A stretch of DNA of 64,000 bases, from positions 124,001-188,000 of the IMG/VR virus record IMGVR_UViG_3300030108_004965. One strand, 5' to 3'. Positions 57,091 to 64,000 of the stretch are shown here, in pieces. The stretch's first letter is position 1. Each line of letters starts with the position of its first letter. The notes below the pieces were generated by a model, which made no database searches, was not told where the DNA came from, and saw only the letters and a list, made by a program, of their open reading frames with translations. The position numbers and the translations under genes were made by a program. This stretch comes from a virus.

Positions 57091-60000
57091 TATATTTTTA
57101 CCTTTGCATAACCATCTACTTTCTGAATATCGATTGTCATGTCGACAATGTCTTTCAAAGATTCGAGATGGGAAATAAGAAGAACCGTCTTGAATTGTCC
57201 TTTGATCATTTGCAAGAGTCGAATAAACCCTTCCATATGTTCTTCGTCCAATGCCGTTGCTGGTTCGTCAAGTATAAATAGTTCGCTTTTGGGTAAATTA
57301 GTAACAGAGATTAATGCAAGACGAATAGCCATTGACGCAATGGTCTTCTCCGCACCAGAACCCATGGACAATGGTCTTGGATCATATTTTGGATGCTTAA
57401 TGTAAATCTCAAGCCTATCACCAACATTATCAAAAAACACTTCAAAGTTGACAAGAGAATTCAGAATCGAAGAGATCTCTGCATTGATGATGGGCAACAT
57501 GGATTTAATGACCTGATAGGATACACCATTGGCATGCATCGCTTGCCCAAACAAATCATAGGCAATGTAATCTTTCTCAGCATCGTCTATTTGTTGAATC
57601 CTTTCTCTGGCTTCTTCAATTTGGCGACGTGTAGCACCTTCTTCAGACATAAGGCTAAGAACCTTTTTGTTGCACCTTTCCACTTCTGATTCTTTCTTTG
57701 TGATAGTCGAACGGATAGCTTTCGAGTCTCGCTGCAGGGATTCCAAGTTTTCGTATGCCTCTTGGTTTTCGTAGTAGTGGTTAATTTTTGCATTGACTTC
57801 CTCGATCTCTTTTTCCGCAAGAGCCTTTTTACTCTGGTTTGCCTCAATTTGTGCTTTAATCTTTTGTATTTGTACTTCATTTGTCTTTACCTCTCTGGTT
57901 TTTACATTGTGGTCTTTTAACTCTGCTTCGATGTAAACAATGTTGATGTCATCTTTACTTTTGTTCGTTATCTCTAAATCATATTCAAATCCCTTTAGGG
58001 CTTCTCTAGATTTTTGAATTAGAATTTTTGCCTCTTCGGCTTCTTTAACGAATTGGTTGTTAGAGCAGTACTGACAGTCTGGGTCGTACTCATGGTCGTG
58101 AAGTAGATCAATTTTATTTTGATAATTCGCTATCTCCATCTTGGTTGAACGAATGTGCCTTTCTATAATTGAAATATCTTTCAAAAGACCCTTGTGTTTT
58201 TCAACTTGTTCTTCTCTCGACTCGCGATCAAAATCTTCAATAAAGTCTCGTAAACGCACTTTTAAGGCAAGCAGTTTCTTAAGCCTACTCTCACCATTGA
58301 CTAATGACTCGGAAGCCGTAGAGAGGTCGTTTTGCTTCTTTAAAAGGTTGTTTTTGAGTTCATCTATGTCAAGCCAATCAGTCCCAACAGAATCTAGTTG
58401 ATCCTGTATGGTCTTTTGTTCTTCTTGGAGAACTTTTATCCTAGCATTATGTTTGTCACATAAGTCCGTTTGGTCCGCTACTTCCTCTTTGATTTCGATT
58501 AAGGCTTCCCTAGACCACTGTAGTTTCTTCCTCCAGTCAATAGAATTAAGGTGCTTAATAACACCTTTCATTTCGGCAGAATCTTTTTTGGCAAGTTTAT
58601 GTTTTGCCTCAAACATTTTGAGATCAAGAAATTTTGCAAGAATCTCCTTGCGCTTGGTAGAGCCTTCATTAATAAAACCAAAAGCATCTGTTTGAGATGC
58701 CATTGAGGTTATCAAGAAGTCACTAAATGTTCCGAAAGTTTTCTGTATATTCTTATCGGTCTCTGTTCGGGTTGTTCCATTTTTGCTTTCAAAATGTTCA
58801 CCAAGAGCATAACGGGTAAAATCAAGTTCCGTCTTTGCTTCTTTTGTTTTCTCCCCTTTTACTGTTTTTTCGTATTTTTCAAGATTTCTAGTAATCTCGT
58901 AGGTATCATCGCCGACTCCGATCTGGAGTTGACACTTAGCCTTTTGCTTATTTTGATTGATGATGTGAACATTCTTTCTTTCTCCTTTTGATGTTGCATT
59001 GAATAAACCGAATAGGGCTGCATCGATAATGCTAGACTTACCCGAATAATTTTTACCGAAGATGCCAACAAGGCCATTTAACTTGTCAAAATCGATTTCA
59101 TTCTTTTCGCCGTAGTTAAATAGATTGTTCCATTTCATTTTACGGAGTTTCCAAACAATATTACGAGAAACCTCTTCAGAGCCCTCTATCTGCTTGGAAT
59201 ACTTACGATTTAGTTCCAAAACTCTTTCAAGAACTTCTGGTGAGATTTCCTTATCGGACAGAAATGCTCTTATGTATTTTTCTTGAGTGTTTTGGTCTCG
59301 CATGTTTATACGTTCACCATCAGCCTCAACGGTCTCCTGTTGAGAGTAGCCGGCTTTATTTACAAAATTAACAGAATAAGGATGCCACTTAAGATTTGCA
59401 TAATCACAGGCTCGTCGTAATTTAACAAGAGGTAAATTATAATTTGAAACAAGTCTTAGTCTGGCGTTCTTTGGTACGTCTATTTTTGGTAATGTTCCAT
59501 CTTTATTTATCTCCACGGTATAAAATGGACGCGGAGAAACAAACAGTCTTTTCTCCACAGAAAAATTATCTTTATCACGAATGTTCCAAAGGAGATAACC
59601 TTTCCTCAAAGACTCGCCAAAGTTTTGCTGGACTGTTGATCCTGCGTACCAAACTCTTTTTTCATCATCAAGATATTGTGTTCTGTGAATGTCGCCAAGC
59701 ATAGCAAAGTCAAAATCTTTAAAAATGTCAACTTCATCCTCGCCGTTCTCTAAAGACCATCCGTCTGATACCTTACAACCCATGATAGCACCATGGTAAA
59801 GCGCAATGTTTACCATGGATTTATCAGAGGGAGAGACCCAGTTGTCTCGATCAAACACAGAGAGGACATTTAGGCAGATCGAATCTGTCAACTGGGTCTC
59901 CCCTGAATCTTTTAAAAGATATAGATTAGGATGTTGTAGTGCTTCAATGATAGGCGTAACAGCATCTTGTCGATTTTCATTCTTTAGGTTTCCATCATGA

Positions 60001-60239
60001 TTCCCAAGAATAATGTAAGTCGGAGCGATGTCCGCTAAATTCTTGAGGAACTCTGATGTTAACTCAAAATACTCAGGAGATAAATGAGTTTTAGTGTGAG
60101 CCATGTCTCCTGTGTGGATAATGTAATCCGGCTGATCTTGATGAAGTTGGTCGTAAATTTCCTTAAATACAATCTTGTATTCATCGTGGTATTTTAAGTT
60201 TCGAATGTGTGTATCAGAAATATGTGCAAAAGTAGTCAT
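57090..60239 (-). CDS. Fused Mre11-Rad50 (gp47-gp46 / SbcD-SbcC) recombination nuclease
   Basis: 1049 residues in one frame. Residues 1-350 are a Mre11-type metallophosphoesterase: SDTH (8-11), GDMAH (Asp45), GNHD (79-82), YHG (148-150), GDIH (182-185). Residues about 365-1049 are Rad50-type: Walker A GKNYSGKS (395-402), long coiled coil with zinc hook CQYC (722-725), signature LSMGSGAEKT, and Walker B FILDEPATALD (Asp991/Glu992). In T4 and cells these are two proteins. The complex resects DNA ends for UvsX-driven recombination. A promoter with a palindromic spacer drives it. Confidence 0.95.
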   Translation of the reverse strand: MTTFAHISDTHIRNLKYHDEYKIVFKEIYDQLHQDQPDYIIHTGDMAHTKTHLSPEYFELTSEFLKNLADIAPTYIILGNHDGNLKNENRQDAVTPIIEALQHPNLYLLKDSGETQLTDSICLNVLSVFDRDNWVSPSDKSMVNIALYHGAIMGCKVSDGWSLENGEDEVDIFKDFDFAMLGDIHRTQYLDDEKRVWYAGSTVQQNFGESLRKGYLLWNIRDKDNFSVEKRLFVSPRPFYTVEINKDGTLPKIDVPKNARLRLVSNYNLPLVKLRRACDYANLKWHPYSVNFVNKAGYSQQETVEADGERINMRDQNTQEKYIRAFLSDKEISPEVLERVLELNRKYSKQIEGSEEVSRNIVWKLRKMKWNNLFNYGEKNEIDFDKLNGLVGIFGKNYSGKSSIIDAALFGLFNATSKGERKNVHIINQNKQKAKCQLQIGVGDDTYEITRNLEKYEKTVKGEKTKEAKTELDFTRYALGEHFESKNGTTRTETDKNIQKTFGTFSDFLITSMASQTDAFGFINEGSTKRKEILAKFLDLKMFEAKHKLAKKDSAEMKGVIKHLNSIDWRKKLQWSREALIEIKEEVADQTDLCDKHNARIKVLQEEQKTIQDQLDSVGTDWLDIDELKNNLLKKQNDLSTASESLVNGESRLKKLLALKVRLRDFIEDFDRESREEQVEKHKGLLKDISIIERHIRSTKMEIANYQNKIDLLHDHEYDPDCQYCSNNQFVKEAEEAKILIQKSREALKGFEYDLEITNKSKDDINIVYIEAELKDHNVKTREVKTNEVQIQKIKAQIEANQSKKALAEKEIEEVNAKINHYYENQEAYENLESLQRDSKAIRSTITKKESEVERCNKKVLSLMSEEGATRRQIEEARERIQQIDDAEKDYIAYDLFGQAMHANGVSYQVIKSMLPIINAEISSILNSLVNFEVFFDNVGDRLEIYIKHPKYDPRPLSMGSGAEKTIASMAIRLALISVTNLPKSELFILDEPATALDEEHMEGFIRLLQMIKGQFKTVLLISHLESLKDIVDMTIDIQKVDGYAKVKI

Positions 60240-60249
60240 GTGTCCTCCA

Positions 60250-60462
60250 TTACTTTCTTACTATAATATAACCCATATCGTATGGGTTGTCAAGTGAAAA
60301 GTTCAACTGATAAAACTTTAAAATGTCTGTTACGATCTTTTTCATCATCAGTGAATTACCAGTTATAATTTTCATTTCGTGTCCCCAATTGTCATTAATA
60401 AAAAGGTGACAAGTGTCATTAACTTCATAGTGCTTTAGGCCATGTAGATCAAGAATTTTCAT
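60250..60462 (-). CDS. Small MutS-related (Smr)-like domain protein
   Basis: 70 residues; GGAG 6 nt upstream. The opening ILDLHGLKHYEVNDTCHLFI matches the Smr core (LDLHG), followed by HEMKIITGNSLMMKKIVTDI and LDNPYDMGYIIV, the Smr closing strand. Smr domains are nicking nucleases or RNA-binding modules. This copy is a free-standing minimal Smr. Its last 40 nt double as the promoter of the fused Mre11-Rad50 gene. Confidence 0.75.
   Translation of the reverse strand: MKILDLHGLKHYEVNDTCHLFINDNWGHEMKIITGNSLMMKKIVTDILKFYQLNFSLDNPYDMGYIIVRK
60265..60293 (-). promoter_or_regulatory. Promoter with palindromic spacer, for the fused Mre11-Rad50 gene
   Basis: Minus strand TTGACA (60288-60293), TATATT (60265-60270), with a 17-bp spacer that is the perfect inverted repeat ACCCATA-CGA-TATGGGT. 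The repeat is a candidate operator; it lies inside the last codons of the Smr-like gene. Confidence 0.8.
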
Positions 60463-61309
60463 ACTTAACTCCCTGTAGTACCATCGGTGTTCTTGCTTTG
60501 GCTAAATGTAGAATTTTTAAGTAAGATTTTATTATTTGTTCATATTCTTCTTTAGAAGAATATAATTCTACAAAATGATGAAGTCTTAAAAAATTATGAA
60601 AATCATCCCTGTTTAGTTTACCAAACAGATTGTTAAAAAGCTCTACTGCCTGCTCTGGAGTTTTCGCGACGAATTTATTTGTTTTCTTATCTTTGATACC
60701 ATGTAAGTGAGAAAAGGTATAACCTTTATTGGACAGCATCGCTACCATCAACTGAGTTCGATGTAATCCTTTTAAACTACCTGATTCTCCTGAATGGTAA
60801 GCAAACTTTAACCATGGTAAGTCACCAACCATCCAGTCAATCTGAACATAAGTCTCTCTTTGTCGATAGTAATCATATTGAGGAAACATTGTAAAAATGT
60901 TACCATTTGTAGTTTTGTCATCTGCTACGTGAATCATGCCCTCGCTTGCGATGGGGTGTGCCAATAACTTTAAGAACGCCTTCAACTTGCACATATCATC
61001 AGTGCTAGTTCTGGCTCTGGATTTTATTTTTTTATAAAGCGTTTGCCATTCGCTTGCTATGATTCTATATTCTCCTAGTTCTCTAGTGTTGTAAGGCTCA
61101 TCATCAAACAAGTGCTTGAAGTCCAGAGCCAAATCCAAATCTCCGGAAATTTCTTTTTTACCCACGCTACCCACGGGATAAAAGTTCTTAAATACATGAG
61201 CCTTTTTTGGAAAAATGAATCCAAGATGCTCAATGTACTTACTCATTGTTGGTCTAACGTTTTCGCGAACTATTGGCTTCGCGTAGCCTTTAAAAATGTT
61301 TCCACCCAT
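60449..61309 (-). CDS. DNA polymerase beta-superfamily nucleotidyltransferase
   Basis: 286 residues; AGGAGG 5 nt upstream. The motif VGSVGKKEISGDLDLAL (residues 46-61) gives the GS-x...-D-x-D arrangement of the Pol beta nucleotidyltransferase fold with Asp57 and Asp59; the third acidic residue is probably in YVQIDWMVG. Family members transfer nucleotides to RNA, protein or small molecules. The helical C-terminal part (LFNNLFGKLNRDDFHNFLRL) is not recognised. Substrate unknown. Confidence 0.75.
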   Translation of the reverse strand: MGGNIFKGYAKPIVRENVRPTMSKYIEHLGFIFPKKAHVFKNFYPVGSVGKKEISGDLDLALDFKHLFDDEPYNTRELGEYRIIASEWQTLYKKIKSRARTSTDDMCKLKAFLKLLAHPIASEGMIHVADDKTTNGNIFTMFPQYDYYRQRETYVQIDWMVGDLPWLKFAYHSGESGSLKGLHRTQLMVAMLSNKGYTFSHLHGIKDKKTNKFVAKTPEQAVELFNNLFGKLNRDDFHNFLRLHHFVELYSSKEEYEQIIKSYLKILHLAKARTPMVLQGVKYENS

Positions 61310-61318
61310 TGGTGCCTC

Positions 61319-62254
61319 CTATATGTTTCTTAGTTGTTTTTCAAGGAAATAAAGATCTCCATCTATTTCCTCTGCTTGTGTTAATCTTTCTTGAAATACG
61401 CCCTGAGACATTGACCCAATGTCTTCGTAGTTTCCTATGTTCAGTTTTCTTATTTCCAAATCATACTTCATTAACGAACGAATAATCCAGTGTGCTTTCT
61501 TCTCTGCGTCGGGATCCAAGGCAATGTATACTGGTGTATCATGGATTGCTATCGCTTGGAATAACTTTGAGTCTTCTCTCAAAGTTGAGCCAAGAATTGG
61601 AATAGCATTTTCACCTGCCACAATAGCATCAAATACGCCTTCAACAAGGATTACTGGTTCATCCCAATCAATATTGAGTTCGTTGAAGATGATGTCTCGA
61701 CCACAGGGTGGATTAAGATACCTACGATGATGCCCCACAAATGAACGAGCAATAAAATAATTAGAATTTCCTTCGTCGTTAAAAGACGGGATGATGATTC
61801 TTCCTGCATATTTCCCCTTTGGGCAATAGCCCATTTTCCATTTTAAAATTTCTTTTCTTGCTATGCCTCGGCCTCTTAGATAGTCTAAGGCGGCTTTGGA
61901 TTTGAGTGGCAATCTTTTATTACACAACGACACAAACTCTTCAGGAAGATCAATAACTTGCCTCTCCTCAACGCTGTTGATAGCATCAAATAATTTGTCA
62001 AACTCTGACAAATCAAGTCGACCTTGTAATTCAAGATACTTTTGTCTTTGCTGATAGTTTCCAAACTTTCTTACAAGTCGGTAAATGTTCTTGCCTCGAG
62101 CATCGCAAATCCAACACTTATAAGAGTTGATCGAAAAGTTGACTGACATCTTTTTCTTGTGATGTTTGCAAAACGGGCAGTGATATAAGTGTTCATCGCC
62201 AGCACGGCGATAGGAACCGAGTATGTCGGTTATTATCTGTCGTTTATTATTCAT
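61319..62254 (-). CDS. DNA primase (DnaG/gp61-like)
   Basis: 311 residues from ATG 62254, with GAGG 5 nt upstream; the frame to 62299 would overlap the promoter. N-terminal zinc site Cys26-x2-Cys29 (CPFC) and Cys47-x2-Cys50 (CWIC). TOPRIM core PVILVEGVFDAI with Glu205 and Asp209, then YIALDPDAEKKAH with Asp247/Asp249. It makes RNA primers and works with the helicase encoded at 6019-7374. Small compared with DnaG (no helicase-binding domain seen). Confidence 0.93.
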   Translation of the reverse strand: MNNKRQIITDILGSYRRAGDEHLYHCPFCKHHKKKMSVNFSINSYKCWICDARGKNIYRLVRKFGNYQQRQKYLELQGRLDLSEFDKLFDAINSVEERQVIDLPEEFVSLCNKRLPLKSKAALDYLRGRGIARKEILKWKMGYCPKGKYAGRIIIPSFNDEGNSNYFIARSFVGHHRRYLNPPCGRDIIFNELNIDWDEPVILVEGVFDAIVAGENAIPILGSTLREDSKLFQAIAIHDTPVYIALDPDAEKKAHWIIRSLMKYDLEIRKLNIGNYEDIGSMSQGVFQERLTQAEEIDGDLYFLEKQLRNI

Positions 62255-62271
62255 GTTGTCCTCTCTTTTAT

Positions 62272-62299
62272 AATGTAACACGTTGAGAGGATTTGTCAA
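62272..62299 (-). promoter_or_regulatory. Sigma-70-type promoter for the primase
   Basis: Minus strand TTGACA (62294-62299), 16-bp spacer ending ACGTGT, TACATT (62272-62277). The only related promoter here with a 16-bp spacer. Confidence 0.72.
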
Positions 62300-62313
62300 G
62301 AAAAAATTTAAAA

Positions 62314-62751
62314 TTAATCTAAATCATTCATCGCATCTTGATAAGCACGTTCATCACCAGTTGGACTAATCAATCTTTTTACAACATAATATTCTGGGTC
62401 GCCTTGTGTGTCGCCGGGATCCAGAATCCAGTAGTCACCAAAGTGATTTGGGGTCAAATCTCGCATCGGTTCAGGGGACCACGAATAGTAATCTAAAGTA
62501 GAATGCTTCCCAAACGTTCCGGGCTTTTTAAATTTAATGTATGGAATAGGACTACTATGTCTCTTTTCCCAGTTATCCCACTTATCAGACATTGGAATTC
62601 GAGCGAACGCTCTCATTGCTCTAGCGCGGCGCTGTTGTAGTAAACGCTCTTTCTCTTCACGCTCGCCCTCTGCATCAAGTTCAGGTCTAAAATCACTTTC
62701 GTTAATTGTTTCTAAGATTAATTCTTTTAATTTTGCTTCTGTTAGTTTCAT
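62314..62751 (-). CDS. Class I tagged protein of unknown function
   Basis: 145 residues; GAGG before the ATG. N-terminus MKLTEAKLKELILETINESD: tag variant with I12-L13-E14|T15 and I16-N17-E18|S19. The next 30 residues are charged helix (GEREEKERLLQQRRARAMRA), then a Trp/Tyr/Pro-rich globular part (DNWEKRHSSPIPYIKFKKPG, DYWILDPGDTQGDPEYYVVK). It sits in the replication arm, unlike most tagged genes. Function unknown. Confidence 0.65.
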   Translation of the reverse strand: MKLTEAKLKELILETINESDFRPELDAEGEREEKERLLQQRRARAMRAFARIPMSDKWDNWEKRHSSPIPYIKFKKPGTFGKHSTLDYYSWSPEPMRDLTPNHFGDYWILDPGDTQGDPEYYVVKRLISPTGDERAYQDAMNDLD

Positions 62752-62768
62752 GCCGGACCCTCGTCCTA

Positions 62769-63314
62769 CTAATTAGTGAAAATTTTCTTTATTTCCTCTG
62801 CTGAAATGTGGTCTGGTATAAATTCGTCAATGGGATCCCCTGCCTTCAAGGCTTCGCGAAACTCTGTTGCAGAGACAAGATGCTCTTGTTCATAGGTGTG
62901 TTGGATCTCGACGATGTTAGCGAATGATTTGAAATAACTGAGGAAACCTGCTTGGTATCCCGTATCTTTTGAAGAAAGCCCTAGGGAGATTTCGTTCTCT
63001 GTTTTGTCGTGATTTTCCTCAGCCCAATCATACACATCAGCAAAAGGGTTTGTATAGTGGCCGTTAGACCCCTTTCTTACCTTCGCACGTTGATAGATGA
63101 CCTTTGGGTTATCCAAGATGCCGTAAAGCCTTAAAACGGCTTCTGCTTGCTCTATAGAGACCGCAAAGTCATCGCCAACTTTTCGCTGACGTTCCCCGCA
63201 GAAAATTCTAACCTCAGATACATGAGGGTTGTTGATGTAGTGCATAAAAAATTTGTAATGTCCTACGTGTGGCGGCTTAAAACCGCCGGGTATTAATACA
63301 GTAACCATGTCCAT
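62769..63314 (-). CDS. Nucleotidylyltransferase of the NadR/NMNAT class
   Basis: 181 residues from ATG 63314, which has AGGAGG 4 nt upstream; the longer frame overlaps the promoter. It has the HxGH nucleotide site LIPGGFKPPHVGHYKFF and the closing motif LVSATEFREALKAGD (the (I/V)S(A/S)T..R of this superfamily). These enzymes transfer an AMP or CMP group to a phosphate, as in NAD, CoA or lipid precursors. Substrate cannot be fixed here. A role in keeping NAD during infection is possible. Confidence 0.72.
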   Translation of the reverse strand: MDMVTVLIPGGFKPPHVGHYKFFMHYINNPHVSEVRIFCGERQRKVGDDFAVSIEQAEAVLRLYGILDNPKVIYQRAKVRKGSNGHYTNPFADVYDWAEENHDKTENEISLGLSSKDTGYQAGFLSYFKSFANIVEIQHTYEQEHLVSATEFREALKAGDPIDEFIPDHISAEEIKKIFTN

Positions 63315-63341
63315 GTGTCCTCCTAGTGCATGATAATATAT

Positions 63342-63370
63342 AATGTAACGTGTTAAGTAGTATTTGTCAA
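63342..63370 (-). promoter_or_regulatory. Sigma-70-type promoter for the NadR-like gene
   Basis: Minus strand TTGACA (63365-63370), 17-bp spacer ending ACGT, TACATT (63342-63347). The -35 overlaps the stop of the RuvC-like gene. Confidence 0.78.
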
Positions 63371-63876
63371 GTAGAAAAGTGAGACAAAGCAACGACAATT
63401 GAATCAGCCATGTCGTCAGTCCCGGGCTTAGGGTTTCCGTGGCGGGTTAATTCAACAATAAATTCTTTTGGGTATTTTTGCTCAACCCATTCAATAATTT
63501 TTTTCTTTGTATTTTCGCCTCGTTTAATTTTAATTCCGGATTTTGATCTGGCTGTTCTTGACGGAACAAGGATTGGGATTTTATTAAAACAATGATAAGC
63601 CATTAAACAAATCATTCCATTAAATCTTTGCAATTTGGCCATAGTTCCAGCAGTAGTTTTTCCTCCACTGAACATTGTAAATGGCTCCTCAACTCTTACT
63701 TCAGAGATTTTATATTTTCTTTGGATTACCTTAAGTTCATTACAAAAAAATGCCCAAGCCTTTTCTTCTAGAGTTTCCTCTTTTAGTTTTTTAAAGTTGA
63801 CTTCTAAAAGTTTTTGTTTATCATCAAGCACACAGTAGCCTATTTTGGAGGTACTCACATCTATCCCAAGTATCAC
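63367..63876 (-). CDS. RuvC-like Holliday junction resolvase / RNase H-fold nuclease
   Basis: 169 residues, GTG start with GAGAGG 8 nt upstream. It shows the RuvC pattern: Asp6 in ILGIDVSTSKIGYCVLD, VRVEEPF with Glu, and the C-terminal GTDDMADSIVVAL with two Asp residues for the metal site. FSGGKTTAGTMAKLQRFNG fits the conserved helix. It would cut branched DNA formed by recombination before packaging; T4 uses an unrelated enzyme (gp49). Confidence 0.85.
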   Translation of the reverse strand: MILGIDVSTSKIGYCVLDDKQKLLEVNFKKLKEETLEEKAWAFFCNELKVIQRKYKISEVRVEEPFTMFSGGKTTAGTMAKLQRFNGMICLMAYHCFNKIPILVPSRTARSKSGIKIKRGENTKKKIIEWVEQKYPKEFIVELTRHGNPKPGTDDMADSIVVALSHFST

Positions 63877-64000
63877 TTTTTGAGCCTCTCGAGTTCATCT
63901 TCAAGATTGGATATCTCATTCATTAATTCTGAATAGCCTCTTATGTTGCCATTCCTTTGAAACTCTATCGCTTTTTCATAGTTGCTTTTTATTTGCTTCT
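63873..64000 (-). CDS. C-terminal fragment of an unknown gene, runs off right edge
   Basis: An open frame enters from the right edge and stops at 63873-63875, overlapping the GTG start of the RuvC-like gene (GTGA). The visible 42 residues are charged helix (EKAIEFQRNGNIRGYSELMN, then EISNLEDELERLKK), vaguely similar to a UVR-type coiled coil. No family can be given from the fragment. Confidence 0.6.
   Translation of the reverse strand, partial: KQIKSNYEKAIEFQRNGNIRGYSELMNEISNLEDELERLKK

Noticed and set aside
1-64000. tRNA genes, CRISPR arrays, insertion sequences, integrase or attachment sites
   Set aside because: I looked for cloverleaf-like sequences, spaced direct repeats, transposase or integrase motifs and found none that I could support.

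Overview
This window is part of a large, AT-rich genome of a tailed phage with a contractile tail (myovirus, T4-like core gene set). Every gene I can support lies on the minus strand, densely packed with short ATGA or TAATG overlaps. I recognise a gp23-like major capsid protein, gp22-like scaffold, gp21-like prohead protease, gp20-like portal, gp17-like terminase, gp18-like sheath, two gp19-like tubes, gp13/14/15-like neck proteins, gp32-like SSB, UvsX/RecA, a gp41/DnaB helicase and a primase. Strong AGGAGG-type ribosome sites and TTGACA-N17-TATATT promoters point to a host with ordinary sigma-70 transcription. The host itself cannot be named from the sequence. I saw no tRNA, rRNA, CRISPR array, insertion sequence or integrase.

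Layout from left to right (transcription runs right to left). Positions 1-16,000 hold nucleotide metabolism and replication: a nucleotidyltransferase fragment, ThyX, a GroES-like chaperonin, a small Hc1-like protein, cobalamin-dependent RNR, helicase, flap exonuclease, recombinase, a DUF262-like protein, SSB, an FtsZ/tubulin-like GTPase and a small family A DNA polymerase. Positions 14,800-32,000 hold baseplate, tape measure, tube, sheath and neck genes. Positions 32,000-36,100 hold the capsid and scaffold. Positions 36,100-45,300 hold repeat-rich fibres and a set of paralogous appendage proteins, one of which carries two LamG-like domains. Positions 45,300-53,800 hold ribosomal protein bS21, the prohead protease, portal and terminase. 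Positions 53,800-57,100 hold many small proteins, including a cysteine-rich microprotein and a lysis-like membrane cluster. Positions 57,100-64,000 hold a fused Mre11-Rad50 protein, an Smr-like protein, a nucleotidyltransferase, primase, a NadR/NMNAT-like enzyme and a RuvC-like nuclease.

The most interesting signal is a recurring N-terminal tag (consensus close to M-x-I-T-K-E-x-L-K-x-I-I-x-E) on at least six otherwise unrelated proteins, with looser versions on two more. It places an (I/L)-x-E tripeptide at about residues 12-14. The same type of site lies in the capsid propeptide, and the gp21-like protease that should cut it is encoded here. By analogy with the capsid-targeting sequences of T4 internal proteins, I infer a modular system that sends varied cargo into the phage head. 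A second tag type (M-x-x-I-M/L-E/K-x-W-R/K-x-F) is on two proteins, one of them GNAT-like.

Regulation: eleven promoter-like sites share TTGACA, a 16-17 bp spacer ending in GT, and TATATT/TACATT. All are in the replication and metabolism arms; none was found between 14,900 and 60,200. The structural arm instead has strong hairpin terminators and a recurring CTATTTA(T/C) element upstream of several virion genes, a candidate late signal.
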